Notes: a model not told the origin generated them from the letters alone. 64,000 nt of DNA from Globodera rostochiensis (GCA_018350325.1 JAEVLN010000009.1:1447388-1511387); one strand, 5' to 3'. Counted from the first letter of the stretch, positions 34,610 through 43,738 are shown. Numbers and translations are program-made.

Positions 34610-35347
34610 ATGGCTTTTAATATTAACGACAAGCGTTCCCTCTTTGACTCGATCATACCCAGCGTTAACTTTTCTATCACATCCAACTCTATAACGGTGG
34701 CCAGCGAACGCCTATCAACCCCGAGAGTCATCCCATTTGACATTCCCGGAAAATGTCGTCACTGTAAGTCTACGGAGGGGGATATGGATTACATGGTGAC
34801 GAAGGAAGGTGTGACCGTTTGGTGCTCGCGCATCAACGGACCAGCTTTTGTGCCATTTTCACCCTCACCCCAAAATATTACATTGGCACCCGCACACCCT
34901 GTACAGGAAGCGGATCACCGACAGCAGCAGCAGCAGCAGCTTCAGGACTTTGGAAACACTTTATTGGATGTTTCCACATTCCTTCCAGCTGAACAACAGC
35001 AGCAACAGGTAACGGGGACCACTTTTACGGCGCAGCAACTCAATGAACTGGTCAACACAATGTCTGCAGCAGCCACGGTCCTACCTTCGCAACAACCGCA
35101 ACAACATATCGAACAACAACCACAGCAGCAGGTTGAGATGCAAGGCTTTGTGGATGCAATGTCAGCGGCTACCACTTTTCTTCCTTCTCAGACTCAAACA
35201 GCGTCACCACAAACAGCTGAGCCAAAGGTGACGAAGAAAAAGAAACTGGAAAAGAGAAAGCCCAGCGTAGAAGCGGAGAAGGAAGAGGAAGCAGCGGTGA
35301 AAACCATTGAACAGCCTCAAAATATCAATTTGCGCACATCTTTGTAA
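34610..35347 (+). CDS. Gln-rich Polinton protein with an N-terminal CxxC motif
   Basis: A single-exon protein of 245 aa. Residues about 40-85 form a compact domain with CRHC and a third Cys (VWCSR), suggesting a small metal-binding or structural fold. Residues 100-205 are Gln-rich and contain two near-repeats (LNELVNTMSAAATVLPSQQ and FVDAMSAATTFLPSQ). The C-terminus is Lys/Glu-rich. It has its own TATA box and is followed about 70 bp later by the ATPase. Family unknown. Transcription-factor-like composition is suggestive only. Confidence 0.65.
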   Translation: MAFNINDKRSLFDSIIPSVNFSITSNSITVASERLSTPRVIPFDIPGKCRHCKSTEGDMDYMVTKEGVTVWCSRINGPAFVPFSPSPQNITLAPAHPVQEADHRQQQQQQLQDFGNTLLDVSTFLPAEQQQQQVTGTTFTAQQLNELVNTMSAAATVLPSQQPQQHIEQQPQQQVEMQGFVDAMSAATTFLPSQTQTASPQTAEPKVTKKKKLEKRKPSVEAEKEEEAAVKTIEQPQNINLRTSL

Positions 35348-35420
35348 TTGTAAGACTATTTAAATGATCAATTCATTGTTATTGTTCACACACACATTTT
35401 AATTCAAGTACAAAATAAAT

Positions 35421-35981
35421 ATGATTAGCAACACTTCGTCTTTCTCCGATCAAGATCTAAAATTCAAACTACCCTTTGGTATGATCATCTCGGGACCCTC
35501 ATCATCAGGAAAAAGTACCTTTTTGCTCAACCTTGTGGCGGAGTACAGAGAGCTTATCGATCCCACTCCTGCGTCAATTCTCTATTGCTTCGGCGAGATG
35601 AGCACCATTGTACCGGTTTTGCAGAAGGCCGGAATATCAGTGTATGCGGGTGTTCCTCCGGAAGAACTGATTCGTAGGCAGACAAAACCTCTTCTCCTTA
35701 TCCTCGATGATCTGCTAATGTCCATCGACGAAAAATACCTGTCAGAATTGTTTACCAAAAAGTCTCACCACCAGAACTTTGCGGTTGTTTTTGTGACACA
35801 GAATTTGTTTGAGCGTAAGATTCGGGTAGCCCGCCAAAATGCTCAGTATGTCGTGTTGATGCGCTCACCGAACTCTGTGCTCGCTGTACGCAACCTCGGT
35901 GTACAGCTTTTCCCAAGGCAACTTGGCTACTTCCTTGACGCATATCGTCAGGCAACCAATTACCCTACGGATACCTGGTGA
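35421..35981 (+). CDS. Polinton packaging ATPase (FtsK/HerA, A32-like), frame-broken
   Basis: A DNA-packaging ATPase of the FtsK-HerA superfamily, which pumps genome DNA into capsids. Walker A GPSSSGKST is at residues 25-33, Walker B LLLILDD at 91-97 and a sensor TQN at 126-128. The open frame stops at residue 186. In the -1 frame, the sequence from about 35960 (PYGYLVIDMS) runs to a stop near 36090 and matches the usual C-terminal strand of these ATPases, so the stop is a 1-nt frame break. The intact protein would be about 220 aa, the normal size. The break could be mutation, sequencing error or frameshifting; no good slippery heptamer is seen. Confidence 0.9.
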   Translation: MISNTSSFSDQDLKFKLPFGMIISGPSSSGKSTFLLNLVAEYRELIDPTPASILYCFGEMSTIVPVLQKAGISVYAGVPPEELIRRQTKPLLLILDDLLMSIDEKYLSELFTKKSHHQNFAVVFVTQNLFERKIRVARQNAQYVVLMRSPNSVLAVRNLGVQLFPRQLGYFLDAYRQATNYPTDTW

Positions 35982-36071
35982 TCGACATGAGCGCCTCTTC
36001 AGACCCGGTGTTACGACTGCGCACGGGCATATTTAAGGAAGACGAAGAGCGCGTTATTTTCATTCCTAAAA

Positions 36072-36476
36072 ATGGAGGACAACCGTAAAAAACAATTTAC
36101 AACATCATCGTCATCAACGAAAATCAGCCCGCTGGTTTGTGGAAACTCCAAATTTTTGTGCGGACTTGCAAGGACAAGGTCTGCAAAGAAGCGTACGAAG
36201 ATGTTGCGGAATGCAAATGCCGAACAGCTGTTATCACTGGTCGAGATCTGCTTAAACATTGTGGCTACACGTTTCACTCTAACAACCCATCAGAAAAAGC
36301 GCCTAATGCCGTACGCTGATTTTGTGCGCCGTATGAGTAGGGCAAGAAGTGAACGAGGTGCAAAGCGTGTCATTGTTCAAAAGGGCGCCGGATTACCGGG
36401 GTTGTTTGCAGCTCTTCTAACACCTATCTTGACATCTCTGGTGAGCTCGGCAATTTCCTCAAGAGGAAAAGAATAA
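36072..36476 (+). CDS. Small basic virion-core-like Polinton protein
   Basis: 134 aa, overlapping the shifted ATPase tail. Strongly basic in the middle (KKRLMPYADFVRRMSRARSE) with a Gly/Leu-rich hydrophobic C-terminus (GLPGLFAALLTPILTSLVSS). Proteins of this layout are common in Polintons and adintoviruses and resemble adenovirus core or membrane-active proteins. The assignment rests on layout, so the function is tentative. The ATG at 36072 gives the only long open frame here. Confidence 0.65.
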   Translation: MEDNRKKQFTTSSSSTKISPLVCGNSKFLCGLARTRSAKKRTKMLRNANAEQLLSLVEICLNIVATRFTLTTHQKKRLMPYADFVRRMSRARSERGAKRVIVQKGAGLPGLFAALLTPILTSLVSSAISSRGKE

Positions 36477-36526
36477 AAGGTACCCATCTACGCAAAATGG
36501 GCATTCATTTGTGAAAAAAATAAAAA

Positions 36527-37828
36527 ATGGCAAACAAATTCCTCATTGTTCCGGAAGTAATTTATCGAGGGCTCACAGCTGCTTCGGATACGGGTGACAT
36601 TAACCTTGATGCTGTGCGCCATGAGCTTCAGCGTGCAAGAAGCGAAAGAGCAAATCCGTCAGCAAAAAATGTACGGTACAATCAGCAACTCAGACGCTAC
36701 TTGCATATGAGAAAGGATTATGAAAGCAAGCCGACAAAGGTGGAATTATCAAAGGGACTAAGTTTGCTGGTAAAGCGTGGCGGAGAAGAAGAAGCAGAGG
36801 TTGTGGACATTCCACAACCTCCTGCACAAAGACAACACAGTATACAACAAACCCAGAGAAGTGGTGTGAACACGCCACAGCCTCCTGCACAAGGTCCAAG
36901 TCGTATTGCACAAATCCCGCAAAGCAGGAGACCCGTTTCACCTCCCCCTCGGCAGAGTATAAAGCGTAAAACTACTAAATTCAGAGCGCCCGACCCTACA
37001 GAAGTCAAAAGAAATCTCATTACTGCAGACACTCTCGAACCGCCACCTCTCCATAAGGAGGCAGCCCGTCGCTTTCAACAACGAGTCAGCAGAAAACGCG
37101 CGGCATTGAAACAGCCTACACGAAATGAACCAGAACGAGATTTGGTCGCTGAGGCAGCTGCTGCACCACTACCGTACGATGTTGACGACGATGATTATCT
37201 GCTTGAAGACGGGTCGACTCTTTCAGTTCCTTCAGGCAACTCGGACGAGTTAATTCTCCCTGACAGTGATGATGACACCTGGCCAATGGAAGGGTACAAT
37301 GAACGAAGAATCGCCACCAAAAGAAAAGCAGGGACCAATGAAGACGATGATCAACCGGTCAGAAAAAAGAAAAAACCGACACCTAGTAGAAAACGGAAGT
37401 TGGAAGCATATCTATCAGGACCAAAAATGAGAAGTAGGCAGGAGGCGCACGAAGTTGAGCTGTTTTCAATTCCACCGCAAGATCTGACAATGGATCAACA
37501 GATTGAGCGCATTTACACTATCTGTAATCGCCACCCTAAGCGCCTTGGCGTCAACGCTAACACGATCGTTAATACTAACAGCAATCGTAGAATTTTGCGC
37601 AGCAATCTTCGACAATCCATAAAATATATAATCGAGAAGAGAGCCGGTCTACACTCCATTCATGCCAGAGGCCCACCAGGTACTAGCCTCTTGGAAACAA
37701 AACTAAAGACAGACCCAATTTTGTATTCATGGACAGCTCCAACGAGAAGGAGGCGGGAGACGGCCATCAAAGAGCATCAGCGTCGGCAGCAGGACGCCGC
37801 TTCCGTCCCCAAAAGTGGAATTGATTAA
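36527..37828 (+). CDS. Conserved Polinton protein of unknown function, charged/Pro-rich
   Basis: 433 aa. The N-terminal domain (about 1-85; FLIVPEVIYRGLT, NLDAVRHELQRAR, YNQQLRRYLHMRKDYE) looks folded. The middle is Pro/Gln-rich and then acidic and Lys/Arg-rich with likely nuclear signals (RKKKKPTPSRKRK). The C-terminal 90 residues (IYTICNRHP, LRQSIKYIIEKRAG) look folded again. The end overlaps the integrase frame by 14 nt. No enzyme motif is recognised. Confidence 0.7.
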   Translation: MANKFLIVPEVIYRGLTAASDTGDINLDAVRHELQRARSERANPSAKNVRYNQQLRRYLHMRKDYESKPTKVELSKGLSLLVKRGGEEEAEVVDIPQPPAQRQHSIQQTQRSGVNTPQPPAQGPSRIAQIPQSRRPVSPPPRQSIKRKTTKFRAPDPTEVKRNLITADTLEPPPLHKEAARRFQQRVSRKRAALKQPTRNEPERDLVAEAAAAPLPYDVDDDDYLLEDGSTLSVPSGNSDELILPDSDDDTWPMEGYNERRIATKRKAGTNEDDDQPVRKKKKPTPSRKRKLEAYLSGPKMRSRQEAHEVELFSIPPQDLTMDQQIERIYTICNRHPKRLGVNANTIVNTNSNRRILRSNLRQSIKYIIEKRAGLHSIHARGPPGTSLLETKLKTDPILYSWTAPTRRRRETAIKEHQRRQQDAASVPKSGID

Positions 37829-38927
37829 GGCGGCGCTTGACCCTCTCTACAACGACCTGTCATCACCGTCCGCCTTTGCAGGTGTTGAAGGTCTACAGAG
37901 AGAGGCACGCAAAAAGCTGGACAGAAACAAACTAAATATCAGCAAAAAAGATGTGCAAAATTATTTGGAAGGTCATCGTACGTACACTCTGCTTCGCCCA
38001 CGGCGGGTACGCTTTCCCAGGGCAAAAACTGTTGCTGCAGGATTCATGACCGATGTCCAAGTGGATTTGGCCGACCTGCAGACGCTATCACGTCACAACA
38101 GAGGGTATCGCTACCTGCTTGTGGCCGTAGACGTACTCTCCAAACGGTTATTTGTTGTACCGTTACACACCAAACGTGCAGAAGATATGCTTCAGGCGTT
38201 CAAACAGCTCATTGAACAAATGCCCATGGCACCGCATCGTATCTTTTCAGATAAGGGAACCGAGTTTCGGAATCGTCTGCTGAAGGAATTTTTTGATCAG
38301 CAGGATATTGCAAAACACGAACCTGTCCACTCATCAGTGAAAGCGTCCGTTGCAGAGCGGGCAATCAGGAATGTGAAACAGCGCCTGTACAGGTATTTTG
38401 CACAAAAGGAAACGCTCAACTGGGTGGATGTGGTGCAGAAAATTGTTGACGGAATCAACAAGTCCGTGTCCCGTGTGCACGGAATGCGACCGGTTGACGT
38501 AAACTTCAAAAATGCTCAGCAAGTATGGCTGCGCATTTATGGTATTGATGATGATGGTGGTGATAAAAAACAACAACGACGACGACGACCTCGCTTCCGC
38601 AAGGATGAATTTGTGCGTATGAGCCGGGAGAAAGGTCAGTTCGAGAAGGGGTACTTGCCGAACTACGGTGATGAAATTTTGACAATTGACGCGGTGTTGG
38701 AAGGGGTTCACCCTGTACGGTACAAGCTTCGAGACGAACGAGGCGAGAAATTCAAAGGTACTTTCTACGAGCACGAGCTGGCTCGTGTAAGAAAGGACGC
38801 AGAGACCAGTTACCGCATTGAGAAGGTGTACCGAAAGCGAAAGAGACCAGACGGTTCTACAGAAATGCTCGTAAAGTTTGCGGGGTATCCGGAGAGGGAA
38901 TGGATTCAAGAGTCACAGCTTGTATAA
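37815..38927 (+). CDS. Polinton integrase (retroviral-type, rve fold) with chromodomain
   Basis: A DDE integrase that inserts the linear element and makes the 6-bp duplication. An N-terminal helical region is followed by the core with Asp84 (VDLAD), Asp146 (FSDKGTEF) and Glu181 (VAERAIRNVK). Then come an SH3-like part (FRKDEFVRM) and a C-terminal chromodomain (YRIEKVYRKRK, LVKFAGYPEREW, about residues 332-370). Chromodomains on integrases steer insertion to methylated-histone chromatin. The frame has no upstream in-frame ATG before a stop-free run into the previous gene. 37815 is a GTG, so the true start may be an upstream exon or a frameshift from the preceding gene. Confidence 0.93.
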   Translation: MELIKAALDPLYNDLSSPSAFAGVEGLQREARKKLDRNKLNISKKDVQNYLEGHRTYTLLRPRRVRFPRAKTVAAGFMTDVQVDLADLQTLSRHNRGYRYLLVAVDVLSKRLFVVPLHTKRAEDMLQAFKQLIEQMPMAPHRIFSDKGTEFRNRLLKEFFDQQDIAKHEPVHSSVKASVAERAIRNVKQRLYRYFAQKETLNWVDVVQKIVDGINKSVSRVHGMRPVDVNFKNAQQVWLRIYGIDDDGGDKKQQRRRRPRFRKDEFVRMSREKGQFEKGYLPNYGDEILTIDAVLEGVHPVRYKLRDERGEKFKGTFYEHELARVRKDAETSYRIEKVYRKRKRPDGSTEMLVKFAGYPEREWIQESQLV

Positions 38928-38987
38928 AAGTCGTACATTTTTAATTGTTATCATCATTTGTCTTTGTTGTTATTATTATTGTAATAA

Positions 38988-40649
38988 ATGGCTTCAAACA
39001 GTTTCTTTGTGTTTTTGCCCAGTAATGTTACGGATTACCCGGACAATCAGCCAAACAAATTCCGAGTACGTCTGCCCAAATCAATTGAATTTAACGGTTC
39101 CTGGGTGTGTGGGTTGCACAGTGTCAGCTACCCTTACTCTTGGCATTCAACCATTGGAACACTGGATGACCAGTGGATAAACATCCATTTTCTTGATGTT
39201 TTTGACCCTCAAGATCGGGACACGCTCAGAGTCATTCGTCTGCCTGTTCCCAAAGCTTCACTCAAAAAGGTTGAGCAGTTGCGGGATTTTCTTGCTACGG
39301 TACTGAAGCATCACAGCAGGCTGCTGCAATCTTTAACACAGAACAAAGAAGTTACAGAGTTTGTGGATAGACCGGAAATACTTGCTTCTCCACCACCGCT
39401 TAAACGTCGTAAAAGATCAACAGGAGAAACATTACCTTTGCCCCCGAGCGTTGAAGTAGACGAAACTTTACCTTTGCCGCCAAGCGTTGAAGTAGACAAA
39501 ACGGCACTTCCGTCTCCTCCACGGGAGGTAAAGAAACCAAGAGCGGAACCTAAACCTGTGTCAACACCTTCAGTACCCCCACCCCTTTCAAATACAACTC
39601 CAGCTGCATCTGCCAAGTTAACACCTCCTCCAACTACATCAAAGGAGCCAATCACTCCAAAGAAAACGCCGCACATTCCCTCATTAGCAAAACCAGCACC
39701 TCCAGCAGAAGCAGCCGCAGCAAACAAAGCAACACCACCCGTACAGCCAAAACCAATTCCAACACCTCAACCAACACCTCCAACAGCAAAAGCTACAGAA
39801 AACAAATCAAAACCACCCATACAACCAAAGCCTGCTACAGCACCTCTACCAGCACCTCCAACAGCAGCAGCAGCAACCGCATCAAACAAAGCAACCCAAC
39901 TCGTACATCAAAAACGAGCTACAGCACCTCAAACAACACCTCCAAAGCCGTTACCTACACGATCTGGGGTTTCACCACCACAGGGGCACACAGAAAATGA
40001 GGAAGAGGAGGAGGAATTTTATTTTCATTTTCTTCCGAATGATGAGCCTTCTCCTACTTGGAAAAATCCTCTCGATGATCTTTTTTCTAGAGCGCCTAAA
40101 CCCGGTGAGAAAGAACGTGCACAACAAATGCTGTCCGTTCTCGTTGGTGAAGACAGGGTAAAAAGTTCGGCGATTGAATATCTTAAAGCAATTGTTGACT
40201 CAGTGGATATCCAATATGAAGAGGTCTTTGAACGCTTCAAACTTGTTGTCAACCGCGCTGGCGTCAGTCATTTGTCATTTTCACCTCAGCTGGGATATGT
40301 GTTAGGCTTCCAAAACCCGCCGTATGTGCGGCACAACGAAATTGCAAAGTACGGTTGTGATTTGCGAGGTGGGTTTTCCAGTTTTGCAGTTTATTCCAAA
40401 GGGCTCACAGAGAATGTGATCATCGGAAATACGCTGAGCTCCCTATTGCGTGTGGTCTCCGTCACAGGTGCGGTACAAGGAGAGTACAACGAGAAGATCT
40501 ACGATTCGCCTATCTACGCCCGCGTGTTGCCTCGAGAGATTAGTGAGATTGAGATTGAATTGCGGACAATGGACAGCGGTCGTTTGGTCCCCTTTGCATA
40601 CGGTACGACGATGGTTGTGCTGATATTTAAGAAGGTGATAAACTTTTGA
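38988..40649 (+). CDS. Polinton minor capsid (penton-type, single jelly-roll) protein
   Basis: 553 aa. The N-terminal strands (NKFRVRLPKSIEFNGSW, GLHSVSYPYSW) and C-terminal block (LGYVLGFQNPPYVRH, GFSSFAVYSKGLTENVIIGN, YARVLPREISEIEIELR) match the minor capsid protein of Polintons, the penton at capsid vertices. Between them, residues about 135-335 form a long Pro/Ala/Thr/Lys-rich low-complexity insert with an internal repeat (LPLPPSVEVD twice). The insert is far longer than the jelly-roll needs and may be surface-exposed. It sits directly upstream of the core-like gene and major capsid gene. Confidence 0.88.
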   Translation: MASNSFFVFLPSNVTDYPDNQPNKFRVRLPKSIEFNGSWVCGLHSVSYPYSWHSTIGTLDDQWINIHFLDVFDPQDRDTLRVIRLPVPKASLKKVEQLRDFLATVLKHHSRLLQSLTQNKEVTEFVDRPEILASPPPLKRRKRSTGETLPLPPSVEVDETLPLPPSVEVDKTALPSPPREVKKPRAEPKPVSTPSVPPPLSNTTPAASAKLTPPPTTSKEPITPKKTPHIPSLAKPAPPAEAAAANKATPPVQPKPIPTPQPTPPTAKATENKSKPPIQPKPATAPLPAPPTAAAATASNKATQLVHQKRATAPQTTPPKPLPTRSGVSPPQGHTENEEEEEEFYFHFLPNDEPSPTWKNPLDDLFSRAPKPGEKERAQQMLSVLVGEDRVKSSAIEYLKAIVDSVDIQYEEVFERFKLVVNRAGVSHLSFSPQLGYVLGFQNPPYVRHNEIAKYGCDLRGGFSSFAVYSKGLTENVIIGNTLSSLLRVVSVTGAVQGEYNEKIYDSPIYARVLPREISEIEIELRTMDSGRLVPFAYGTTMVVLIFKKVINF

Positions 40650-40717
40650 TCTCTCACTTCCATTGTGTTTTATCATTCATTTTTTTTCAATTAATAATAA
40701 AAACAACAACTACAAAA

Positions 40718-41236
40718 ATGGTACATGTTGTATTTGATACGAGCAACGTGGGGTATGACGACTATGTGCAGACGGGAGGGGGTGCTGCAGAAGCCGGAGA
40801 AGACCTCACCTATTTCAAGGGCTCCTCACCGTATCAGAGAGGCTACGGAATACAGCGTGGTGCTGGAGTGGGGGATGTTTTTCGAGGACTGTGGCGATTT
40901 TTTCTTCCCATTCTGCGGCGTGTAGGGACGACTGTCGGAGCAGAGGCCCTAAGCACGGGCCAGCGTGTACTGGAGCGAGTTGCAAACGAGGGAGCACCTC
41001 TGAAGGAGACGTTGTACAACGAAGGCAAACGAGGTATTGACTCTGTTCTGGAGAAAGGAGGCCTCCCCAAGCAGTTTGGTACGGGAAAAGTGGGTATAAA
41101 AAGGCAAGGTATTAAGCGCAATGGTCCCATTATTCCCAGTCATCAGACAATAATTGGACGCACAATTAAAAAATTACCACTACAAACATCCTTGTCAAAG
41201 AAACGTATACGCTCGGATACCTTTGGACTCTACTAA
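40718..41236 (+). CDS. Capsid-linked virion protein (Polinton/adintovirus type)
   Basis: 172 aa. Contains the conserved PYQRGYGIQRGAGVGDVFRGL patch followed by an amphipathic basic segment (WRFFLPILRRVGTTVGAEAL) of the kind found just before the major capsid gene in Polintons. The C-terminus is Lys/Arg-rich. An adenovirus protein VI or X-like role (capsid interior, membrane activity) is a layout-based suggestion. Its stop is only 5 nt before the major capsid ATG. The ATG at 40718 was chosen over an upstream TTG. Confidence 0.75.
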   Translation: MVHVVFDTSNVGYDDYVQTGGGAAEAGEDLTYFKGSSPYQRGYGIQRGAGVGDVFRGLWRFFLPILRRVGTTVGAEALSTGQRVLERVANEGAPLKETLYNEGKRGIDSVLEKGGLPKQFGTGKVGIKRQGIKRNGPIIPSHQTIIGRTIKKLPLQTSLSKKRIRSDTFGLY

Positions 41237-41241
41237 AAAAA

Positions 41242-42561
41242 ATGGCTTTTCACAAAATTGATAACGACAGCGTCAACTCAATAACCAACGCCTTGGATTT
41301 CTTCCACGTCCCACCTACAAATGTGAGTGTATCGTCTTCCAAAGTGTTTGAACTGTTGCCTAGCAACCCTTTGACAGACACTCCCTACCACTTCAAGCTA
41401 CATTCAAGCCAAAATTTCATCGACCTTTCAAAGTGTTACCTATTCACGGAGTTTCGAATCCGCAAGGAGAGCGCAAGCGGTCAGCTGGTTAACTTGGATG
41501 TATCAGACCCTTTGGTATGTCCAATTCAAATGATTGGGCAGACATTTATCCGCAACATCCGCATGAGCATTAATGGGCGTGAAATTTTCAACACAAATTC
41601 TCTGATGGCGTACAAAACGTACTTTTCACATGAACTCTCCTATTCGTCGACTGCAAAGGACTCACACCTGAACGCTGCGGGCTACTATGGGGACAAGGAT
41701 GAAACTCTCGAGCAGGGAGATGGATGTGCGGCTAGAAGGAATTTGTTTGTAGGTAGTAAGACCGCACAATTCATCGCCAAAATTGACGCTGACCTGTTCA
41801 ACCAGCCGCTTTATCTAATTAATTTTTGTGAACTGGACGTTGAAATTCTACCCAACGACAGCAACTTTTTGATCGTAGCGCCCAGCACCGGAGTTGCTCC
41901 ACGCTATCACTTTGAGGTTGTCGGTCTTAAAATGTACGTGAAAAAAGTGTCTTTGATGGACGGACTGGCGCTGGACATTGCCCGGAAGTTGGAGGTAAAA
42001 CCCGCACGTTATGCTGTGCGAAAGACGATGATGAAGTCTTTGTTCATCAGTCAAGGGCGATTCGAGTTTACCGCCAACCTCTTCATGGACCAGATTCCTC
42101 GACGTATAATCATGGGTCTGGTTTCCAACTCTGACTATGTGGGAGATTCAAAGCGCAGTCCGTTCAACTTTCAGCCGTTTAATGTGCGTGAAATCTCAAT
42201 CATTGCTAACGGGAGGTCGTATCCCCAGGCTCCCTACGATCTGGATTATTCCAAGGGAAAATACGTGCGTGCATTCAACGACATGAACGAGGCAGTCGGA
42301 TTCTGCAATACGACTGAGAGCAACGGTATAACGTTTAAACAATATGGTAAGACACATTGCATGTACGTGTTCAACATGACCAGCAGCGGTGATGACCAGT
42401 CTGGTCTTTTTGACTTGATCAAGAACGGTACAACAGCGGTGAGCGTCAAGTTCAGCCAGAGTGTGCCCGTGGGCGGGATCATGCTGGTCGTGATGGGTGA
42501 ATGCGATGCGCTGGTGATGCTGGATAAAAACAGAACAATTTCCACAGATACAACCATTTGA
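41242..42561 (+). CDS. Polinton major capsid protein (double jelly-roll)
   Basis: 439 aa, single exon, intact. Matches the Polinton major capsid protein: N-terminal PYHFKLHSSQNFIDLSKCYL strand, QTFIRNIRMSINGREIF, then LINFCELDVEILPN, GLKMYVKKVSLMDGLA, ARYAVRKTMMKSLFIS, FNFQPFNVREISIIANGR and the C-terminal FDLIKNGTTAVSVKF block. Trimers of this fold build icosahedral shells as in adenovirus and PRD1-like viruses. The ATG follows a run of As, 5 nt after the preceding stop. Confidence 0.95.
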   Translation: MAFHKIDNDSVNSITNALDFFHVPPTNVSVSSSKVFELLPSNPLTDTPYHFKLHSSQNFIDLSKCYLFTEFRIRKESASGQLVNLDVSDPLVCPIQMIGQTFIRNIRMSINGREIFNTNSLMAYKTYFSHELSYSSTAKDSHLNAAGYYGDKDETLEQGDGCAARRNLFVGSKTAQFIAKIDADLFNQPLYLINFCELDVEILPNDSNFLIVAPSTGVAPRYHFEVVGLKMYVKKVSLMDGLALDIARKLEVKPARYAVRKTMMKSLFISQGRFEFTANLFMDQIPRRIIMGLVSNSDYVGDSKRSPFNFQPFNVREISIIANGRSYPQAPYDLDYSKGKYVRAFNDMNEAVGFCNTTESNGITFKQYGKTHCMYVFNMTSSGDDQSGLFDLIKNGTTAVSVKFSQSVPVGGIMLVVMGECDALVMLDKNRTISTDTTI

Positions 42562-42642
42562 TCATTTCAACATATTCATTTATATATTTCAAAAAAATAT
42601 ATATTATTGTTCTCCATCTGAATAAATAATAATAATAATAAA

Positions 42643-43236
42643 ATGCGATCAATTATTTTCTTCTTTCTTATGGTATACCCGACTGTCGCGATGATTGTTG
42701 AGGAAGGGGTGAAAATTGAAGACATTCCCGAGTATAAAGAGTGGCAGCGACGTCAGGGCTTGCCAAGATCTACTCCAACTTCTCCAAAAACAACGACTCC
42801 ACCCGTAACAAAAATATCTACAGGTAAGCCTAAAGCTTCTAAACAAATTCAGCCCCAGCAATACCCTTCATTTGGACTTTTCTCAGGGATTCAGCCGTGC
42901 AAGGACAGACCGGCAAATGACAATTTCCTGGGACACATCTACTGCTGGGCGCTTTTCGCACTTTACGCAATGATGATGTTTTCGCTCATCATTTACCAGC
43001 TTCGCTCAATTCTTTGGATAAAACAGCGAGGGCATCCCCAAAATTCTTCTCATTCGTCTTCCCCATCTAAACGTAATAGTGTACCAAGTGTTATCTACGG
43101 TGTTCCAGCATCACAATTTGTAGCCCCTCCACCATCTCCACCTCTACTGTTCGGGAATGGACAGCAATCAAATTTCCCAAATTTTGGAGGCAAACCCGTT
43201 GACGAGGCGCGTGTTCCACGGGTGCTTTCCGTGTGA
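42643..43236 (+). CDS. Polinton membrane protein with signal peptide
   Basis: 197 aa. An N-terminal hydrophobic signal (SIIFFFLMVYPTVAM) precedes a Thr/Pro/Lys-rich linker. A central hydrophobic segment (YCWALFALYAMMMFSLIIYQ, about 107-127) is followed by a basic stop-transfer stretch and a Ser/Pro-rich C-terminus. Likely a type I membrane protein. The family is not recognised. The last 80 nt overlap the protease ORF in another frame. Confidence 0.65.
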   Translation: MRSIIFFFLMVYPTVAMIVEEGVKIEDIPEYKEWQRRQGLPRSTPTSPKTTTPPVTKISTGKPKASKQIQPQQYPSFGLFSGIQPCKDRPANDNFLGHIYCWALFALYAMMMFSLIIYQLRSILWIKQRGHPQNSSHSSSPSKRNSVPSVIYGVPASQFVAPPPSPPLLFGNGQQSNFPNFGGKPVDEARVPRVLSV

Positions 43237-43612
43237 CAGACTACCGAATCCCCAGACGCTACAACCAAAGACTCCGACAGCGCTCATTGTCAACCTGGAC
43301 CCCGAGGGAATGAAGGGGTCGCATTGGATTGCGATTTTTGTGAACGGATCTCGAGAGGTGACGTACTTTGACAGTCTAGCTCTCCCCGTTATACCCGCTA
43401 TTGAATATTTCCTCAACACATTTCCACTTGTGCACAAAAATCAGAAATCCTATCAGTCTCCTTTTGCAAAAACATGCGGTCACTATTGTATTTGTTTCAT
43501 TTATTTTCTCTCTCTAGGCTTTACGTATGACCAATTCCTCCATATGATTGATTCTCATAATTATGCAGATTTATTTGTGAAAAAAATGGTGAATAAATTG
43601 GTGAAAAACTAA
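43157..43612 (+). CDS. Polinton adenain-like cysteine protease
   Basis: 151 aa with the C5/C48 catalytic set in order: His56 (GSHWIAI), Asp72 (YFDSLA), Gln100 (SYQSPF) and Cys107 (TCGHYC). Viral members cleave capsid and core precursors during maturation. The ATG lies within the end of the upstream membrane-protein gene. Confidence 0.92.
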   Translation: MDSNQISQILEANPLTRRVFHGCFPCDRLPNPQTLQPKTPTALIVNLDPEGMKGSHWIAIFVNGSREVTYFDSLALPVIPAIEYFLNTFPLVHKNQKSYQSPFAKTCGHYCICFIYFLSLGFTYDQFLHMIDSHNYADLFVKKMVNKLVKN

Positions 43613-43738
43613 ATTGTTTTGACAAGTTTCACAAAATCTTTTTAGTCAAAACTCTCCGCTTTTTGGATTAATCCTTGGGTAAACAATGAAGTTTTCCTGA
43701 GGCGGGATGACTTTAATCAACCTCTTTGTCGGCACGAC

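Noticed and set aside
39311..39727. Gly/Ala-rich minus-strand ORF
   Set aside because: Shadow of the Pro-rich insert of the minor capsid gene.
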